Origin: Owenweeksia hongkongensis DSM 17368
GTDB taxonomy: Bacteria; Bacteroidota; Bacteroidia; Flavobacteriales; Schleiferiaceae
NCBI RefSeq assembly: GCF_000236705.1
Contig: NC_016599.1
Span: 3,472,001-3,536,000, forward strand
Length of the DNA stretch: 64,000 nt
Direction of reading: 5' to 3'
The position numbers and the translations under genes are program-made. This document shows positions 9,001 through 16,203 of this stretch, one piece after another; positions within the stretch are counted from its first letter, which is position 1, and each line of letters opens with the position of its first letter. The notes below the pieces were generated by a model. It ran no database searches. It saw nothing but the letters and a program-made list of their open reading frames with translations, and was not told the DNA's origin.

Positions 9001-10415
9001 GATTGTTGAATTTTTTCGGCATTTACTAGCGCTTGTCTAAGCGCAGCTACCTTGTTGTTTACTTCTTTTAGTTCGCTTTCGGGCTGACTACTTACTACTA
9101 CTCCGGCACCGGCCTGGTAGGTAAGGCAATTATTTTTGCTAAGCATAGATCTGATAAGGATAGCGTGGTTGTAATTGCCATCAAAGTCCATCATGCCAAT
9201 GGCCCCGCCATAAAAACTGCGTTGTACATTTTCGATTTGGTCTATCAGCTGCATCGCTTTATACTTTGGCGCACCACTTAGGGTACCAGCTGGAAAGGTG
9301 TCTGCAAGTACTCGTATATGCCCTTCTGGATTTTCAATTTGGCCACGCACCTCACTTACCATATGTATTACGTGCGAAAAAAATTGAATGTCGGCATAGG
9401 TCTTTAGGTGCACATTGCTGCAATGACGGCTTAGATCATTACGGGCCAGATCTACCAGCATTATGTGTTCACTTTTTTCTTTGGGATCTTCTGTTAGCGC
9501 AAGCGCGAGCTGTCTATCTTTTTCATCATTTCCGGTTCGCTTGTAGGTTCCTGCAATTGGATTTATCAGCACTTCATTACCCTGAATTTTTAATTGTGCT
9601 TCTGGGCTAGAGCCAAAAATTTTAAAACTTCCAAAGTCAAAATAGAAGAGGTAGGGCGAAGGGTTTATTGCGCGTAAGGAGCGATATACGTTAAACTCAT
9701 CACCTTGAAAGTCTTGCTGAAACTCACGGGATAAAACCATCTGAAAGACATCTCCAAGCTGACAATGCTTTTGCCCTTGCCTTACCATTTCCAGATATTC
9801 ATCATCAGCTAGGTTGCTTTTTTCAGCGCCTTTTAGATTAAATGGATAGGAAGAAACACTACTGTTTTTTAGAAGTTGATTTACCGTTTCTATGAGAGTG
9901 GAATCTTCATCGGGAGGTGCATGCTCCAAAATGTGAATCATGTTTTTGTAGTGGTCAAACACAATTACAATTCGGAAAAGCTTATAGTAGATTTCAGGAA
10001 TTTGCTTGTTTTCTTTGGTTGGGTTACTCAGCTTCAGATCTTCAAAATGCTGCACAGACTCATAGCTCATGTAGCCAAATATGCCGCCAGGTTTAAGTTT
10101 GGATGTCGGACCGTTGCTAGAAAATTTTGAGACAAAATTTTGAAGTAATTGAACCGCATCTTGCTCTGGTTTTAGATTTACTGATGAGGTAGTTCCATCT
10201 GGAAAAGATTCAGTCAGAACATGGTTTTCAAGCTTAAACGAAGCCATAGGCGAACAGCAGATATAACTGAAACTATCTTCTCGGCTGTGGTAATCTGAGC
10301 TCTCCAACAGGAAGGTACCAGGAAAGTGGTCACGAACTTTGAGATAGCATGAAACTGGCGTTAATGTGTCCGCAAGATGCTGATGGTGATGGGTTTGTAG
10401 TTTGATTTTTGACAT
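8997..10415 (-). CDS. trpE: Anthranilate synthase component I
   Basis: Converts chorismate plus ammonia to anthranilate, the committed step. The 472-aa protein has the N-terminal tryptophan feedback motif FLLESSDYHS (LLES), so allosteric inhibition by Trp is likely retained. The chorismate-binding domain follows: SPYLFYFDFGSF, GSSPEAQLKI, PIAGTYKRTG, LVDLARNDLSR and TFPAGTLSGAPK. The ATG at 10415 is 21 bases after the T-run of the attenuator terminator, making this the first structural gene of the operon. It overlaps trpG by 4 bp. Confidence 0.96.
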   Translation of the reverse strand: MSKIKLQTHHHQHLADTLTPVSCYLKVRDHFPGTFLLESSDYHSREDSFSYICCSPMASFKLENHVLTESFPDGTTSSVNLKPEQDAVQLLQNFVSKFSSNGPTSKLKPGGIFGYMSYESVQHFEDLKLSNPTKENKQIPEIYYKLFRIVIVFDHYKNMIHILEHAPPDEDSTLIETVNQLLKNSSVSSYPFNLKGAEKSNLADDEYLEMVRQGQKHCQLGDVFQMVLSREFQQDFQGDEFNVYRSLRAINPSPYLFYFDFGSFKIFGSSPEAQLKIQGNEVLINPIAGTYKRTGNDEKDRQLALALTEDPKEKSEHIMLVDLARNDLSRHCSNVHLKTYADIQFFSHVIHMVSEVRGQIENPEGHIRVLADTFPAGTLSGAPKYKAMQLIDQIENVQRSFYGGAIGMMDFDGNYNHAILIRSMLSKNNCLTYQAGAGVVVSSQPESELKEVNNKVAALRQALVNAEKIQQS

Positions 10416-10435
10416 ATGAATTTTGAGTTTAGTGC

Positions 10436-10466
10436 AAAAAAAAAGGCCTGCCGTGAGGCAGACCTT
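10436..10466 (-). terminator. trp operon attenuator: rho-independent terminator ahead of trpE
   Basis: On the minus strand AAGGTCTGCC and GGCAGGCCTT form a 10-bp stem (one G-U pair) with a 4-base TCAC loop, followed by at least seven T. It lies between the Trp-rich leader peptide and trpE. A competing antiterminator can form: the leader segment at 10487-10508 (GCCTGTGCTGTTTG region) can pair with 10463-10479 (CAAACCCCAC...AAGG), using up the 5' arm of the terminator. The GTTTG arm of that structure overlaps the leader-peptide stop codon, so a ribosome finishing the peptide would block it and allow termination. Secondary structure was judged by eye. Confidence 0.88.
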
Positions 10467-10493
10467 TTTGTGGGGTTTGAAATATTTATACTA

Positions 10494-10571
10494 TCAAACA
10501 GCACAGGCGCTTTTCACGGAATCGAAATTCGTGAATTGCCACCACCAGCTATTTAACATTGTGTTTCTCAT
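10494..10571 (-). CDS. trpL: trp operon leader peptide (25 aa, three consecutive Trp codons)
   Basis: Small ORF on the minus strand starting MRNTMLNSWWWQF and ending in TGA at 10494-10496. The three Trp codons TGG TGG TGG are at 10539-10547. Stalling there when charged tRNA-Trp is low would leave the antiterminator arm near the stop codon free. A second in-frame ATG at 10559 gives a 21-residue version (MLNSWWW...). A -7 box at 10580-10587 predicts a transcript start about 2-4 bases before the first ATG, so either a leaderless start or the second ATG would be used. A hairpin just after the Trp codons (CACG/CGTG ends, 10515-10533) fits a pause or 1:2 structure. Function is inferred from position and codon content. 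Confidence 0.85.
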   Translation of the reverse strand: MRNTMLNSWWWQFTNFDSVKSACAV

Positions 10572-10579
10572 TGTGAAGG

Positions 10580-10587
10580 CAAATGTA
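10580..10587 (-). promoter_or_regulatory. Candidate trp operon promoter, -7 box TACATTTG
   Basis: Minus-strand TACATTTG matches TAnnTTTG and is identical to the boxes of the metH, metK and tRNA-Glu/rpsT transcripts in this window. The -33 element is weak. It places the transcript start near 10573-10575, directly ahead of the leader peptide. Confidence 0.55.
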
Positions 10588-10683
10588 GAATCATTTTGCA
10601 AACGGCCTAATTGTTTTTTGGAAAAAATCATTTTCACACAAGGTTTTCAAGGTTAGCGGACCTTTGGTGTATGCTTGTGTAGC

Positions 10684-10705
10684 TTGACTTTTAAAGGGAT
10701 ATTTG
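10684..10705 (+). promoter_or_regulatory. Weak candidate promoter for the BNR-repeat gene
   Basis: TTG at 10684-10686 and TATTTG at 10700-10705 are shorter-spaced and imperfect relative to the consensus, 18 bp before the ATG. The rest of 10588-10683 between the divergent trp and BNR transcripts shows no gene. Confidence 0.25.
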
Positions 10706-10723
10706 CGAGAATAAAGTAAGCCC

Positions 10724-11995
10724 ATGAAAAAACTATTCATTCTAGCCCTGTTCCCAGCATTGATGATGGGGCAGTATAAAAATGTAAAAATTGGAGAGTC
10801 GGCTCCTGCTCACCGAGGTATTTGCGAGCCTTCAATTTCCATCAATAAGAAAGACCCACAAAATGTGACGGCAGGAGCTATTCTGGACAGAGTTTTTTAC
10901 TCTAATGATGGTGGCCTGACATGGACTGGCGATACCTTGAAATCATCTTATGGTGTGTGGGGCGATCCGGTTTTGATTTCTGACTATGAAGGTAATCAGT
11001 ACTTTTTTCACCTTTCGGATCCTACCGGAAAAAACTGGAAGAGCGAAGAAATACTGGACAGAATAGTTTGCCAAAAAAGTACAGATGGTGGCAGAACCTG
11101 GAACAACGGTAGCTACATGGGGCTCGATCATCCAAAAGATCAGGATAAGCAGTGGGTAGCTGTTGATCCTAACAATAATAATCTTTATGCCACATGGACA
11201 CAGTTTGATAAATATGGAAGTAAAGACACTGCTGATAAAACCAACATTTTGTTTTCAATGTCTACCGATAGAGGTGAAAGCTGGAGTGAGGCCATTCAGG
11301 TAAATGAATTTAGTGGAAACTGCCTGGATGGCGATAGTACGACCGAAGGTGCGGTGCCGGCAGTGGGCCCTGACGGGGAAGTATATGTGGCTTGGGGTTA
11401 TAATGAAAAAATATATTTCAATTCATCTTTAGATGGTGGCAAAACCTGGAGTAAAACTAATGTAGAAGTGGCTGACCAACCCGGTGGCTGGGACATTCAT
11501 GTGCCTGGACTGCAGCGCGCCAATGGAATGCCGGTTACGGTTTGCGATGTGAGTGATGGCCCACACCGAGGAACTATTTATGTGAACTGGGTGGATGATC
11601 GTAAGGGGAATTTTGATGTGTGGTTTAGCAAAAGCACCAACAAAGGAAAGAGCTGGAGCAAGCCCAAAAAGATAAATGACGATAAAGGAAAAGCGGATCA
11701 GTTTTTTACATGGATAAGTTGCGACCCAGTGACCGGTTACCTCTACGCGGTGTTTTATGATAGAAGAGATTTACAAGGTTTGCAAACCGATGTGTACATG
11801 GCGTATAGTAAGGATGGCGGCAAACACTGGACAAATGAAAAGATTAATGAAAAAACCTTTACGCCAAATCCATTAGTCTTTTTTGGAGATTACAATCACA
11901 TAGATGCATACAATGGTATGGTCCGCCCCATTTGGACACGCATGGAAGCTGATGGAGGAATGAGTATTTGGACAGCGATTATCAGTTTGCAATAG
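10724..11995 (+). CDS. Secreted sialidase-like BNR/Asp-box repeat protein
   Basis: 423-aa protein with a Sec signal peptide (MKKLFILALFPALMMGQ) and six Asp-box motifs (SxDxGxTW type) at roughly even spacing: SNDGGLTW about residue 60, STDGGRTW about 120, STDRGESW about 180, SLDGGKTW about 237, STNKGKSW about 305 and SKDGGKHW about 363. This pattern indicates a six-bladed beta-propeller of the sialidase/neuraminidase superfamily. Asp boxes are structural, so glycosidase activity is not proven; no T9SS tail follows. The last four codons (SLQ and stop) lie in the left arm of the inverted repeat flanking the next gene, so the C-terminus may have been reshaped by that element. Confidence 0.82.
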   Translation: MKKLFILALFPALMMGQYKNVKIGESAPAHRGICEPSISINKKDPQNVTAGAILDRVFYSNDGGLTWTGDTLKSSYGVWGDPVLISDYEGNQYFFHLSDPTGKNWKSEEILDRIVCQKSTDGGRTWNNGSYMGLDHPKDQDKQWVAVDPNNNNLYATWTQFDKYGSKDTADKTNILFSMSTDRGESWSEAIQVNEFSGNCLDGDSTTEGAVPAVGPDGEVYVAWGYNEKIYFNSSLDGGKTWSKTNVEVADQPGGWDIHVPGLQRANGMPVTVCDVSDGPHRGTIYVNWVDDRKGNFDVWFSKSTNKGKSWSKPKKINDDKGKADQFFTWISCDPVTGYLYAVFYDRRDLQGLQTDVYMAYSKDGGKHWTNEKINEKTFTPNPLVFFGDYNHIDAYNGMVRPIWTRMEADGGMSIWTAIISLQ

Positions 11996-12019
11996 ATCAA
12001 TTTGCAGTTTGCAAATTCG
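11983..12019 (+). repeat. Left arm of element 1 inverted repeat
   Basis: Starts CAGTTTGCAAT and ends CAGTTTGCAAATTCG; imperfect inverted copy of 12485-12522. Contains the stop codon of the preceding BNR gene. Confidence 0.75.
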
Positions 12020-12065
12020 TTGGGTTAGATTTTTTAAATTCAATTGAATATATAATCTAAACACA

Positions 12066-12434
12066 ATGGGAACTTTTAAAGACTTAACCGCCTACAGCAA
12101 GGCTTTTGATACTTCAATGGAAATATTTGAAAAAACAAAAAGATTTCCAAAAGAAGAAGTTTACTCTTTAACGGATCAAGTGAGGCGTTCTTCCCGTTCA
12201 GTGTGTGTAAATCTTGGTGAAGGTTACAGAAAGAGAATGTATCAAAAGCATTTTATGGCTAAGGTTTCAGATGCGGATATGGAAAATACCGAAACCTCAA
12301 TTTGGCTCGACTTTGCCCTTGCTTGCAAATACTTAGATGAAGATTCACATTCACGTCTTCAAGTTTATAATGGAGAGGTTGGAAAGCTATTAGGACATAT
12401 GCTGAAGTATCCGGAAAAATACGGAGCAAAATAG
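12066..12434 (+). CDS. Four-helix-bundle protein, S23 / 23S rRNA-intervening-sequence family
   Basis: 122-aa all-helical protein of the S23 (PF05635-type) family. Conserved family features are FKDLTAYSKAFD at the start, LTDQVRRSSRSVCVNLGEGYRK in helix 2 (the S-x-x-x-NL-x-EG signature) and the basic C-terminal helices. Family members occur in intervening sequences within 23S rRNA genes, and the Avd protein of diversity-generating retroelements shares the fold; no retroelement or rRNA is nearby. Solitary copies are common in Bacteroidota and of unknown role. The gene sits inside an imperfect inverted repeat. A paralogue lies at 62327-62701; the two share the fold signature but are clearly diverged. 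Confidence 0.85.
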   Translation: MGTFKDLTAYSKAFDTSMEIFEKTKRFPKEEVYSLTDQVRRSSRSVCVNLGEGYRKRMYQKHFMAKVSDADMENTETSIWLDFALACKYLDEDSHSRLQVYNGEVGKLLGHMLKYPEKYGAK

Positions 12435-12484
12435 AATCCCTATACCTAGGTTAGTTTTAAGTAAGAATTGCATTTTTGCAAACT

Positions 12485-12522
12485 ATTGATTTGCCAACTG
12501 CCAAATTGAAAATTGCAAACTG
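12485..12522 (-). repeat. Right arm of element 1 inverted repeat
   Basis: Inverted copy of 11983-12019, ending TTGCAAACTG. It is immediately followed (12538-12565) by another short direct repeat (ACTCCCAATTCC / ACTCCCGATTCC, 14-base spacing) that is read as the N-terminus of the next gene. Confidence 0.75.
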
Positions 12523-12532
12523 AATAAAGAAA

Positions 12533-13270
12533 ATGCCAAACTCCCAATTCCTTACTCCCGATTCCAAGCTCCTAATAGTTTCCACAAGTAAAATTTACGG
12601 TTCATCCTACATGGAGTATTTGCTCGATGAGGTGAAAAACTTTTTTGACGGAGCAGAAGAAATCCTTTTTATTCCTTACGCTCGCCCGGGTGGGGTAAGC
12701 TTTGACGAGTACACGGAAGCACCACGTAAAGCTTTCGCTCAAATTGGTGTTTCTGTAAAAGGCATTCATGAGTTTGAAAACCCAGCAGAGGCGGTAGCTA
12801 ATGCTAAAGGAATTTTCACAGGAGGAGGTAACACCTTTTTGTTGCTCAAAACACTTTATGAAAACAGATTAATTGAGCCTTTGCGTGAAGCTGTAAAAAG
12901 CGGAACACCATATATGGGAAGCAGTGCAGGTAGTAATATAACTGGACTTACCATAGGCACAAGCAATGATATGCCGATTGTTTACCCGCCAAGTTTTGAC
13001 GCCTTGCAATTGGTGCCTTTCAATATCAATCCGCATTATTTAGATCCTATTCCTGATTCTAAGCATCAAGGAGAAACTCGTGAAACCCGGATTAATGAAT
13101 TTCACTTTCAGAATGAACAGGCAGTAATTGGTTTACGCGAAGGAAGCTGGTTGAGGTTAGAAAATTCTAAACTTGAGCTAAGTGGAGATTTAACGGCTCG
13201 TCTTTTTGAAAAAGGTAAGGATGCTCGTGAAGTAGAGCCTGGAGATGTTTCGTTTCTATTAAATTCCTAA
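12533..13270 (+). CDS. pepE: Peptidase E-like (Asp-X dipeptidase, family S51)
   Basis: Family S51 serine peptidase that splits Asp-Xaa dipeptides in the cytoplasm. The 245-aa protein shows ILFIPYARP, the FTGGGNTFLLLK loop, the nucleophile Ser in YMGSSAGSN, and the catalytic His in NINPHYLDP, all in family order. Compared with the 229-aa E. coli enzyme it has about 11 extra N-terminal residues (MPNSQFLTPDS) ahead of the first strand (KLLIVSTSK). This extension is encoded by a 14-bp direct repeat abutting the S23 element, so it is probably not functional sequence. No other ATG precedes the fold, so the start at 12533 is kept. Confidence 0.88.
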   Translation: MPNSQFLTPDSKLLIVSTSKIYGSSYMEYLLDEVKNFFDGAEEILFIPYARPGGVSFDEYTEAPRKAFAQIGVSVKGIHEFENPAEAVANAKGIFTGGGNTFLLLKTLYENRLIEPLREAVKSGTPYMGSSAGSNITGLTIGTSNDMPIVYPPSFDALQLVPFNINPHYLDPIPDSKHQGETRETRINEFHFQNEQAVIGLREGSWLRLENSKLELSGDLTARLFEKGKDAREVEPGDVSFLLNS

Positions 13271-13279
13271 TCTCATTTC

Positions 13280-14716
13280 ATGAGAATATTATTTAGCAAG
13301 CCTTTAGGGCTTTTGACGCTTGCTATAGCTTTGGCGTTGGTGGTTCCTGCTCTTATGATGGATGGGATGTTTTTCGATGCAACCTGTTATACTTCGGTAG
13401 GGCTTAATCTGGCCAACGGGATGGGTACGCCTTGGCAACTCTTTTATAGCGTAGATCACATTAACAGTCACCCCGGATTTTATGAAAATCCTCCTCTGGG
13501 ATATTGGATTTTTGCTATGTTTTTCAAGTTATTTGGAAATAGCATATTCGTAGAGCGCTTCTACCTTTTGCTGGTATATATTATTTCCATGGTGCTCATT
13601 AGTCGTATTTGGAATATGGTGCAGCCAAAGTATAGGTCAGTAGCTTGGCTTCCAATTTTGTTATGGAGTGTAATGCCACTTACTTTTTGGGCATACACCA
13701 ACAATATTATGGAAAACACCATGGCCTTGTTTGTTTTTGTCGCAATTATTCTTGGTTGGAAAAGCGCTGTGTCATCATCGAAAAGTTATCTATGGGCGGC
13801 ACTATCAGGGTTTTCATTGTTTCTGGCATTTATGGTAAAGGGGGTTCCAGGTATGTACCCGTTGGTAACGGTAGCTATTTATTGGTTGGTCTATCGCGAT
13901 ATCAGTTTTAAAAAAATGCTGGGTCTATCCTTAGTTATGTTTGCAGTGGGATTTGGCTTTATACTTATGCTTTTTGTATTTCCCGAGAGTAATCAGATGA
14001 TGGAGCATTACTTTTTCGGTCGAACGATGGAAAGAATCAACAACTCACCGGTGGTGGCTAATAGACTGGAAATTGTAAGAGAGCTGTTTCAGCAGACTTT
14101 AATTCCGATGGTAATGGTGGCTTCGGTAACTATCATAAATAAGACTAAAAGTGGGCAATGGCTTTCTTTTGATAAAAAAGCATTTTGGTTTTTCTTATTA
14201 ATTGGTCTTGCAGGAATATTGCCGTTAATTCTCACCAGCGTACAGCGTGGGTTTTATATTGTTCCTGCTATACCGCTAGTGGTTATGGCCTTGGCAGTGC
14301 TTGTGGCCGATGTTGTACAAAACTGGTTAGGTAATATTTCTCCAAAAGCAGGAAAAGTCATATACGTTTTAAGCTTTCTTATTTTGATAGCTGTGGTAGT
14401 AGCCAGTATAGCTTTGGCAGGAACGCCTAAACGTGATGGGAAAATAATAGTGGACGTTCAAAAGGTGTCAGAGGTTGTAGGGCAGCACACCACCATGGTA
14501 GCTCCGCGATCTTTATCTCAGCACTCCTCAACAAAGTCTTATTTTATGAGGAACGAATTTATTCAACTGGATAGCCGACCAATAAGTGAAGGTAATGAGC
14601 CAATGAAGTGGGGGCTGGTGGAAAAAGGTGTAGAGTTTCCCCTGGATGGTTATGAAAAGTACCCGCTGGAGTTAAACAAGTTTGAATTGTACAGAATATC
14701 GGAATCAGATGAGTGA
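13280..14716 (+). CDS. GT39/ArnT-like integral membrane glycosyltransferase
   Basis: 478-aa polytopic protein with about ten hydrophobic segments. The first extracytoplasmic loop carries acidic residues (FDATCYTSVGLNLANG) and the next one HPGFYENPPLGYW, as in the dolichyl-phosphate-mannose/ArnT (GT-C) fold, where such residues act on polyprenyl-phosphate sugars. No lipid A or arabinose genes are nearby, so substrate and acceptor are unknown. It starts 9 bp after pepE and its last 8 bases overlap the start of the AlkD-like gene, so the three are probably one transcript. Confidence 0.8.
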   Translation: MRILFSKPLGLLTLAIALALVVPALMMDGMFFDATCYTSVGLNLANGMGTPWQLFYSVDHINSHPGFYENPPLGYWIFAMFFKLFGNSIFVERFYLLLVYIISMVLISRIWNMVQPKYRSVAWLPILLWSVMPLTFWAYTNNIMENTMALFVFVAIILGWKSAVSSSKSYLWAALSGFSLFLAFMVKGVPGMYPLVTVAIYWLVYRDISFKKMLGLSLVMFAVGFGFILMLFVFPESNQMMEHYFFGRTMERINNSPVVANRLEIVRELFQQTLIPMVMVASVTIINKTKSGQWLSFDKKAFWFFLLIGLAGILPLILTSVQRGFYIVPAIPLVVMALAVLVADVVQNWLGNISPKAGKVIYVLSFLILIAVVVASIALAGTPKRDGKIIVDVQKVSEVVGQHTTMVAPRSLSQHSSTKSYFMRNEFIQLDSRPISEGNEPMKWGLVEKGVEFPLDGYEKYPLELNKFELYRISESDE

Positions 14717-15392
14717 TAGGCTGAGTGACATCTTAGGGTTTTTAAAAGAACGTAGCGATAATGCAAAGGCAAAGTCATTGTCACATTTTGGTGTAGAAGC
14801 CAACAAAGCCTATGGCATATCCATGCCCGTTTTACGAAAGCTTGCTAAGGAAATAGGAAAGGACACGCCATTAGCCGAAGAGCTTTGGAATGAAGGACAC
14901 CATGAAGGTAAATTACTTGCAGGGCTGATTGCAAACCCCAAAGAGGTGACCCTGGAGCAAATGGACAGATGGGTAAATGAAATTTACTCCTGGGATGTGT
15001 GCGATCAACTTTGCATCAACCTTTTGGTGAAAATAGATGCTTGCTGGACTTTAACTGAGCGCTGGATTCATAATGAATCTGAATATGTGCGCAGGGCTGG
15101 TATAGTAATGATTGTTGCATTGCGAATCCATGATAAAAAGGCCGAGGATAAAGATTTGGAGCCATTTTTTCCTTTACTAAAAAAGTACGCTACTGATGAA
15201 CGTAACTTTGTAAAGAAGGCCGTGAATTGGGCTATTCGAGAGCTAGGAAAACGAAGCATTAAGCATTATCCAATAATGATTTCTCTTTGTAATGAGCTTT
15301 TGGAAATGGACTCCAAATCTGCAAAGTGGAGTGCTAGTGATGCCCTGCGAGAACTGAAAAGCGAGAAGATTAAAACTAGGCTCGCCATCTGA
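14709..15392 (+). CDS. AlkD-like DNA alkylation repair protein (HEAT-repeat glycosylase family)
   Basis: 227-aa helical-repeat protein. The AlkD family removes alkylated bases such as 3-methyladenine and 7-methylguanine without base flipping. Family pattern: GISMPVLRKLAKEIG, LWNEGHHEGKLLAGL, WDVCDQLC, a Trp-rich WTLTERWIHNESEYVRRAGIVMI segment, FVKKAVNWAIRELGKRS and a C-terminal WSASDALRELKSEK. The frame extends nine codons upstream, but the ATG at 14709 (MSDRLSDIL) begins the conserved fold and overlaps the glycosyltransferase stop by 8 bp. Its last 50 bp occur a second time at 16148-16197, beyond the neighbouring lipoprotein gene. It overlaps that convergent gene by 17 bp. Confidence 0.85.
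   Translation: MSDRLSDILGFLKERSDNAKAKSLSHFGVEANKAYGISMPVLRKLAKEIGKDTPLAEELWNEGHHEGKLLAGLIANPKEVTLEQMDRWVNEIYSWDVCDQLCINLLVKIDACWTLTERWIHNESEYVRRAGIVMIVALRIHDKKAEDKDLEPFFPLLKKYATDERNFVKKAVNWAIRELGKRSIKHYPIMISLCNELLEMDSKSAKWSASDALRELKSEKIKTRLAI
15339..15388 (+). repeat. 3' end of alkD-like gene, first copy of a direct repeat
   Basis: Matches 16148-16197 at 42 of 50 positions, same orientation, 809 bp apart. This copy is the functional C-terminus (...ALRELKSEKIKTRLAI). Confidence 0.9.
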
Positions 15393-16038
15393 GGTTAAAA
15401 GCACTCCTGTTAAATTCAAATACGCCCCCATTTGAATCGGTTAGAATAATGTCAAAATTTAATGTTAAGGAGTCTTCTTTACTAGTGAAAGCAACTTTTA
15501 GAATTAGTTCATCATACAAGCTCTGTTCTTGAGGTAAAAAGTCCTTTAGTGGCCTAATTGCCTCAGAAGGATATTGATTATAACGATTAAAGGCGTATTC
15601 AAACAAATCTGAAATTGTATCACCATTCATGAAAGTACCAAAGGTGTTATTATAAAAAAGGGAATCTCCTCTATAGATAATGTCAATGTTGGATATTTTG
15701 TTGTCTACTTTTGGAATACCCGGACTACAAGCATAAGCTTTGTTGCCAATTCCTAGGCTATGACTTTGCTGAGCAATACGTTTTGTTTCATCTATTGAAA
15801 AGGATAGTGCTATATCATTTCTATGGTAGTAATCTGAAGAATCTACCCAATTACCTAGATTGATGGTACTACCATTAAAAAACGAAATTGATGAGTAATG
15901 TTTGGCGAATGATTCGGCTTTCACCAAAGTTGCAAAGTTTTCGCCCGCACAAGGGTGTTGGATTTCTTCTTTAACGCACCCGATGGGGTGAATTCCTATA
16001 AAGATAGCCAGCAAGGATAGTTTAATCAGGTTTTTCAT
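15376..16038 (-). CDS. Uncharacterised lipoprotein, island paralogue 1
   Basis: 220-aa protein with a lipoprotein signal (MKNLIKLSLLAIFIGIHPIGC; lipid-modified Cys at residue 21). The signal and the bases just upstream closely match the lipoprotein at 17674-18321. The mature parts share an aromatic/Ala-CSP motif (AYACSPG), a following IDIIYRGDSLFYN strand and a GDTISDLF turn, so they are diverged paralogues. I do not recognise a named domain. Its 3' end overlaps alkD by 17 bp, so its last residues are antisense to the alkD C-terminus. It is bracketed by the two copies of the alkD 3' end. Confidence 0.72.
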   Translation of the reverse strand: MKNLIKLSLLAIFIGIHPIGCVKEEIQHPCAGENFATLVKAESFAKHYSSISFFNGSTINLGNWVDSSDYYHRNDIALSFSIDETKRIAQQSHSLGIGNKAYACSPGIPKVDNKISNIDIIYRGDSLFYNNTFGTFMNGDTISDLFEYAFNRYNQYPSEAIRPLKDFLPQEQSLYDELILKVAFTSKEDSLTLNFDIILTDSNGGVFEFNRSAFNLRWRA

Positions 16039-16147
16039 GTTGAGTAATTGATGGGCTAATCTAAAATAAGATGGGATTGGAAAGACAGTGTTAAGTGATG
16101 TTTAAGGTTTTAGAATTGAGGCTCAAATCCTCTTGTTGAGAGTTTTA

Positions 16148-16203
16148 GATGCCCTCCGAGAACTGAAAAGTGAGAAGGTTAAAGCGAGGCTGGGGATTGC
16201 TTA
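16148..16203 (+). repeat. Displaced copy of the alkD-like gene 3' end (gene remnant)
   Basis: Reads DALRELKSEKVKARLGIA and a TAG stop, matching the true alkD C-terminus with several silent or conservative changes. No start or body precedes it, so it is a 3'-end remnant. The changes look like divergence between homologous genes, not a fresh duplication. The C-terminus of the outer-membrane protein gene (16179-17006) is written antisense across it. Confidence 0.9.

Larger units (their letters stand above)
11983..12522. mobile_element. S23-ORF element 1: four-helix-bundle gene between heptad-built inverted repeats
   Basis: The arms at 11983-12019 and 12485-12522 are complementary at about 30 of 38 positions; both read outside-in as CAGTTTGCAAT, then TCAATTTG, then (G)CAGTT, then GCAAAT. 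The units recur about every 7 bases (variants of CAGTTTG). The single ORF inside is a 23S-intervening-sequence-type protein. In RNA the arms would form a stem with the ORF in the loop, as in 23S rRNA intervening sequences. Calling it mobile is inference; no target duplication was identified. A second element of the same design is at 62286-62714. Confidence 0.5.

Noticed and set aside
12066-12434. Diversity-generating retroelement (Avd-like accessory protein)
   Set aside because: Avd shares the fold, but no reverse transcriptase, template repeat or variable repeat is near either S23 gene.
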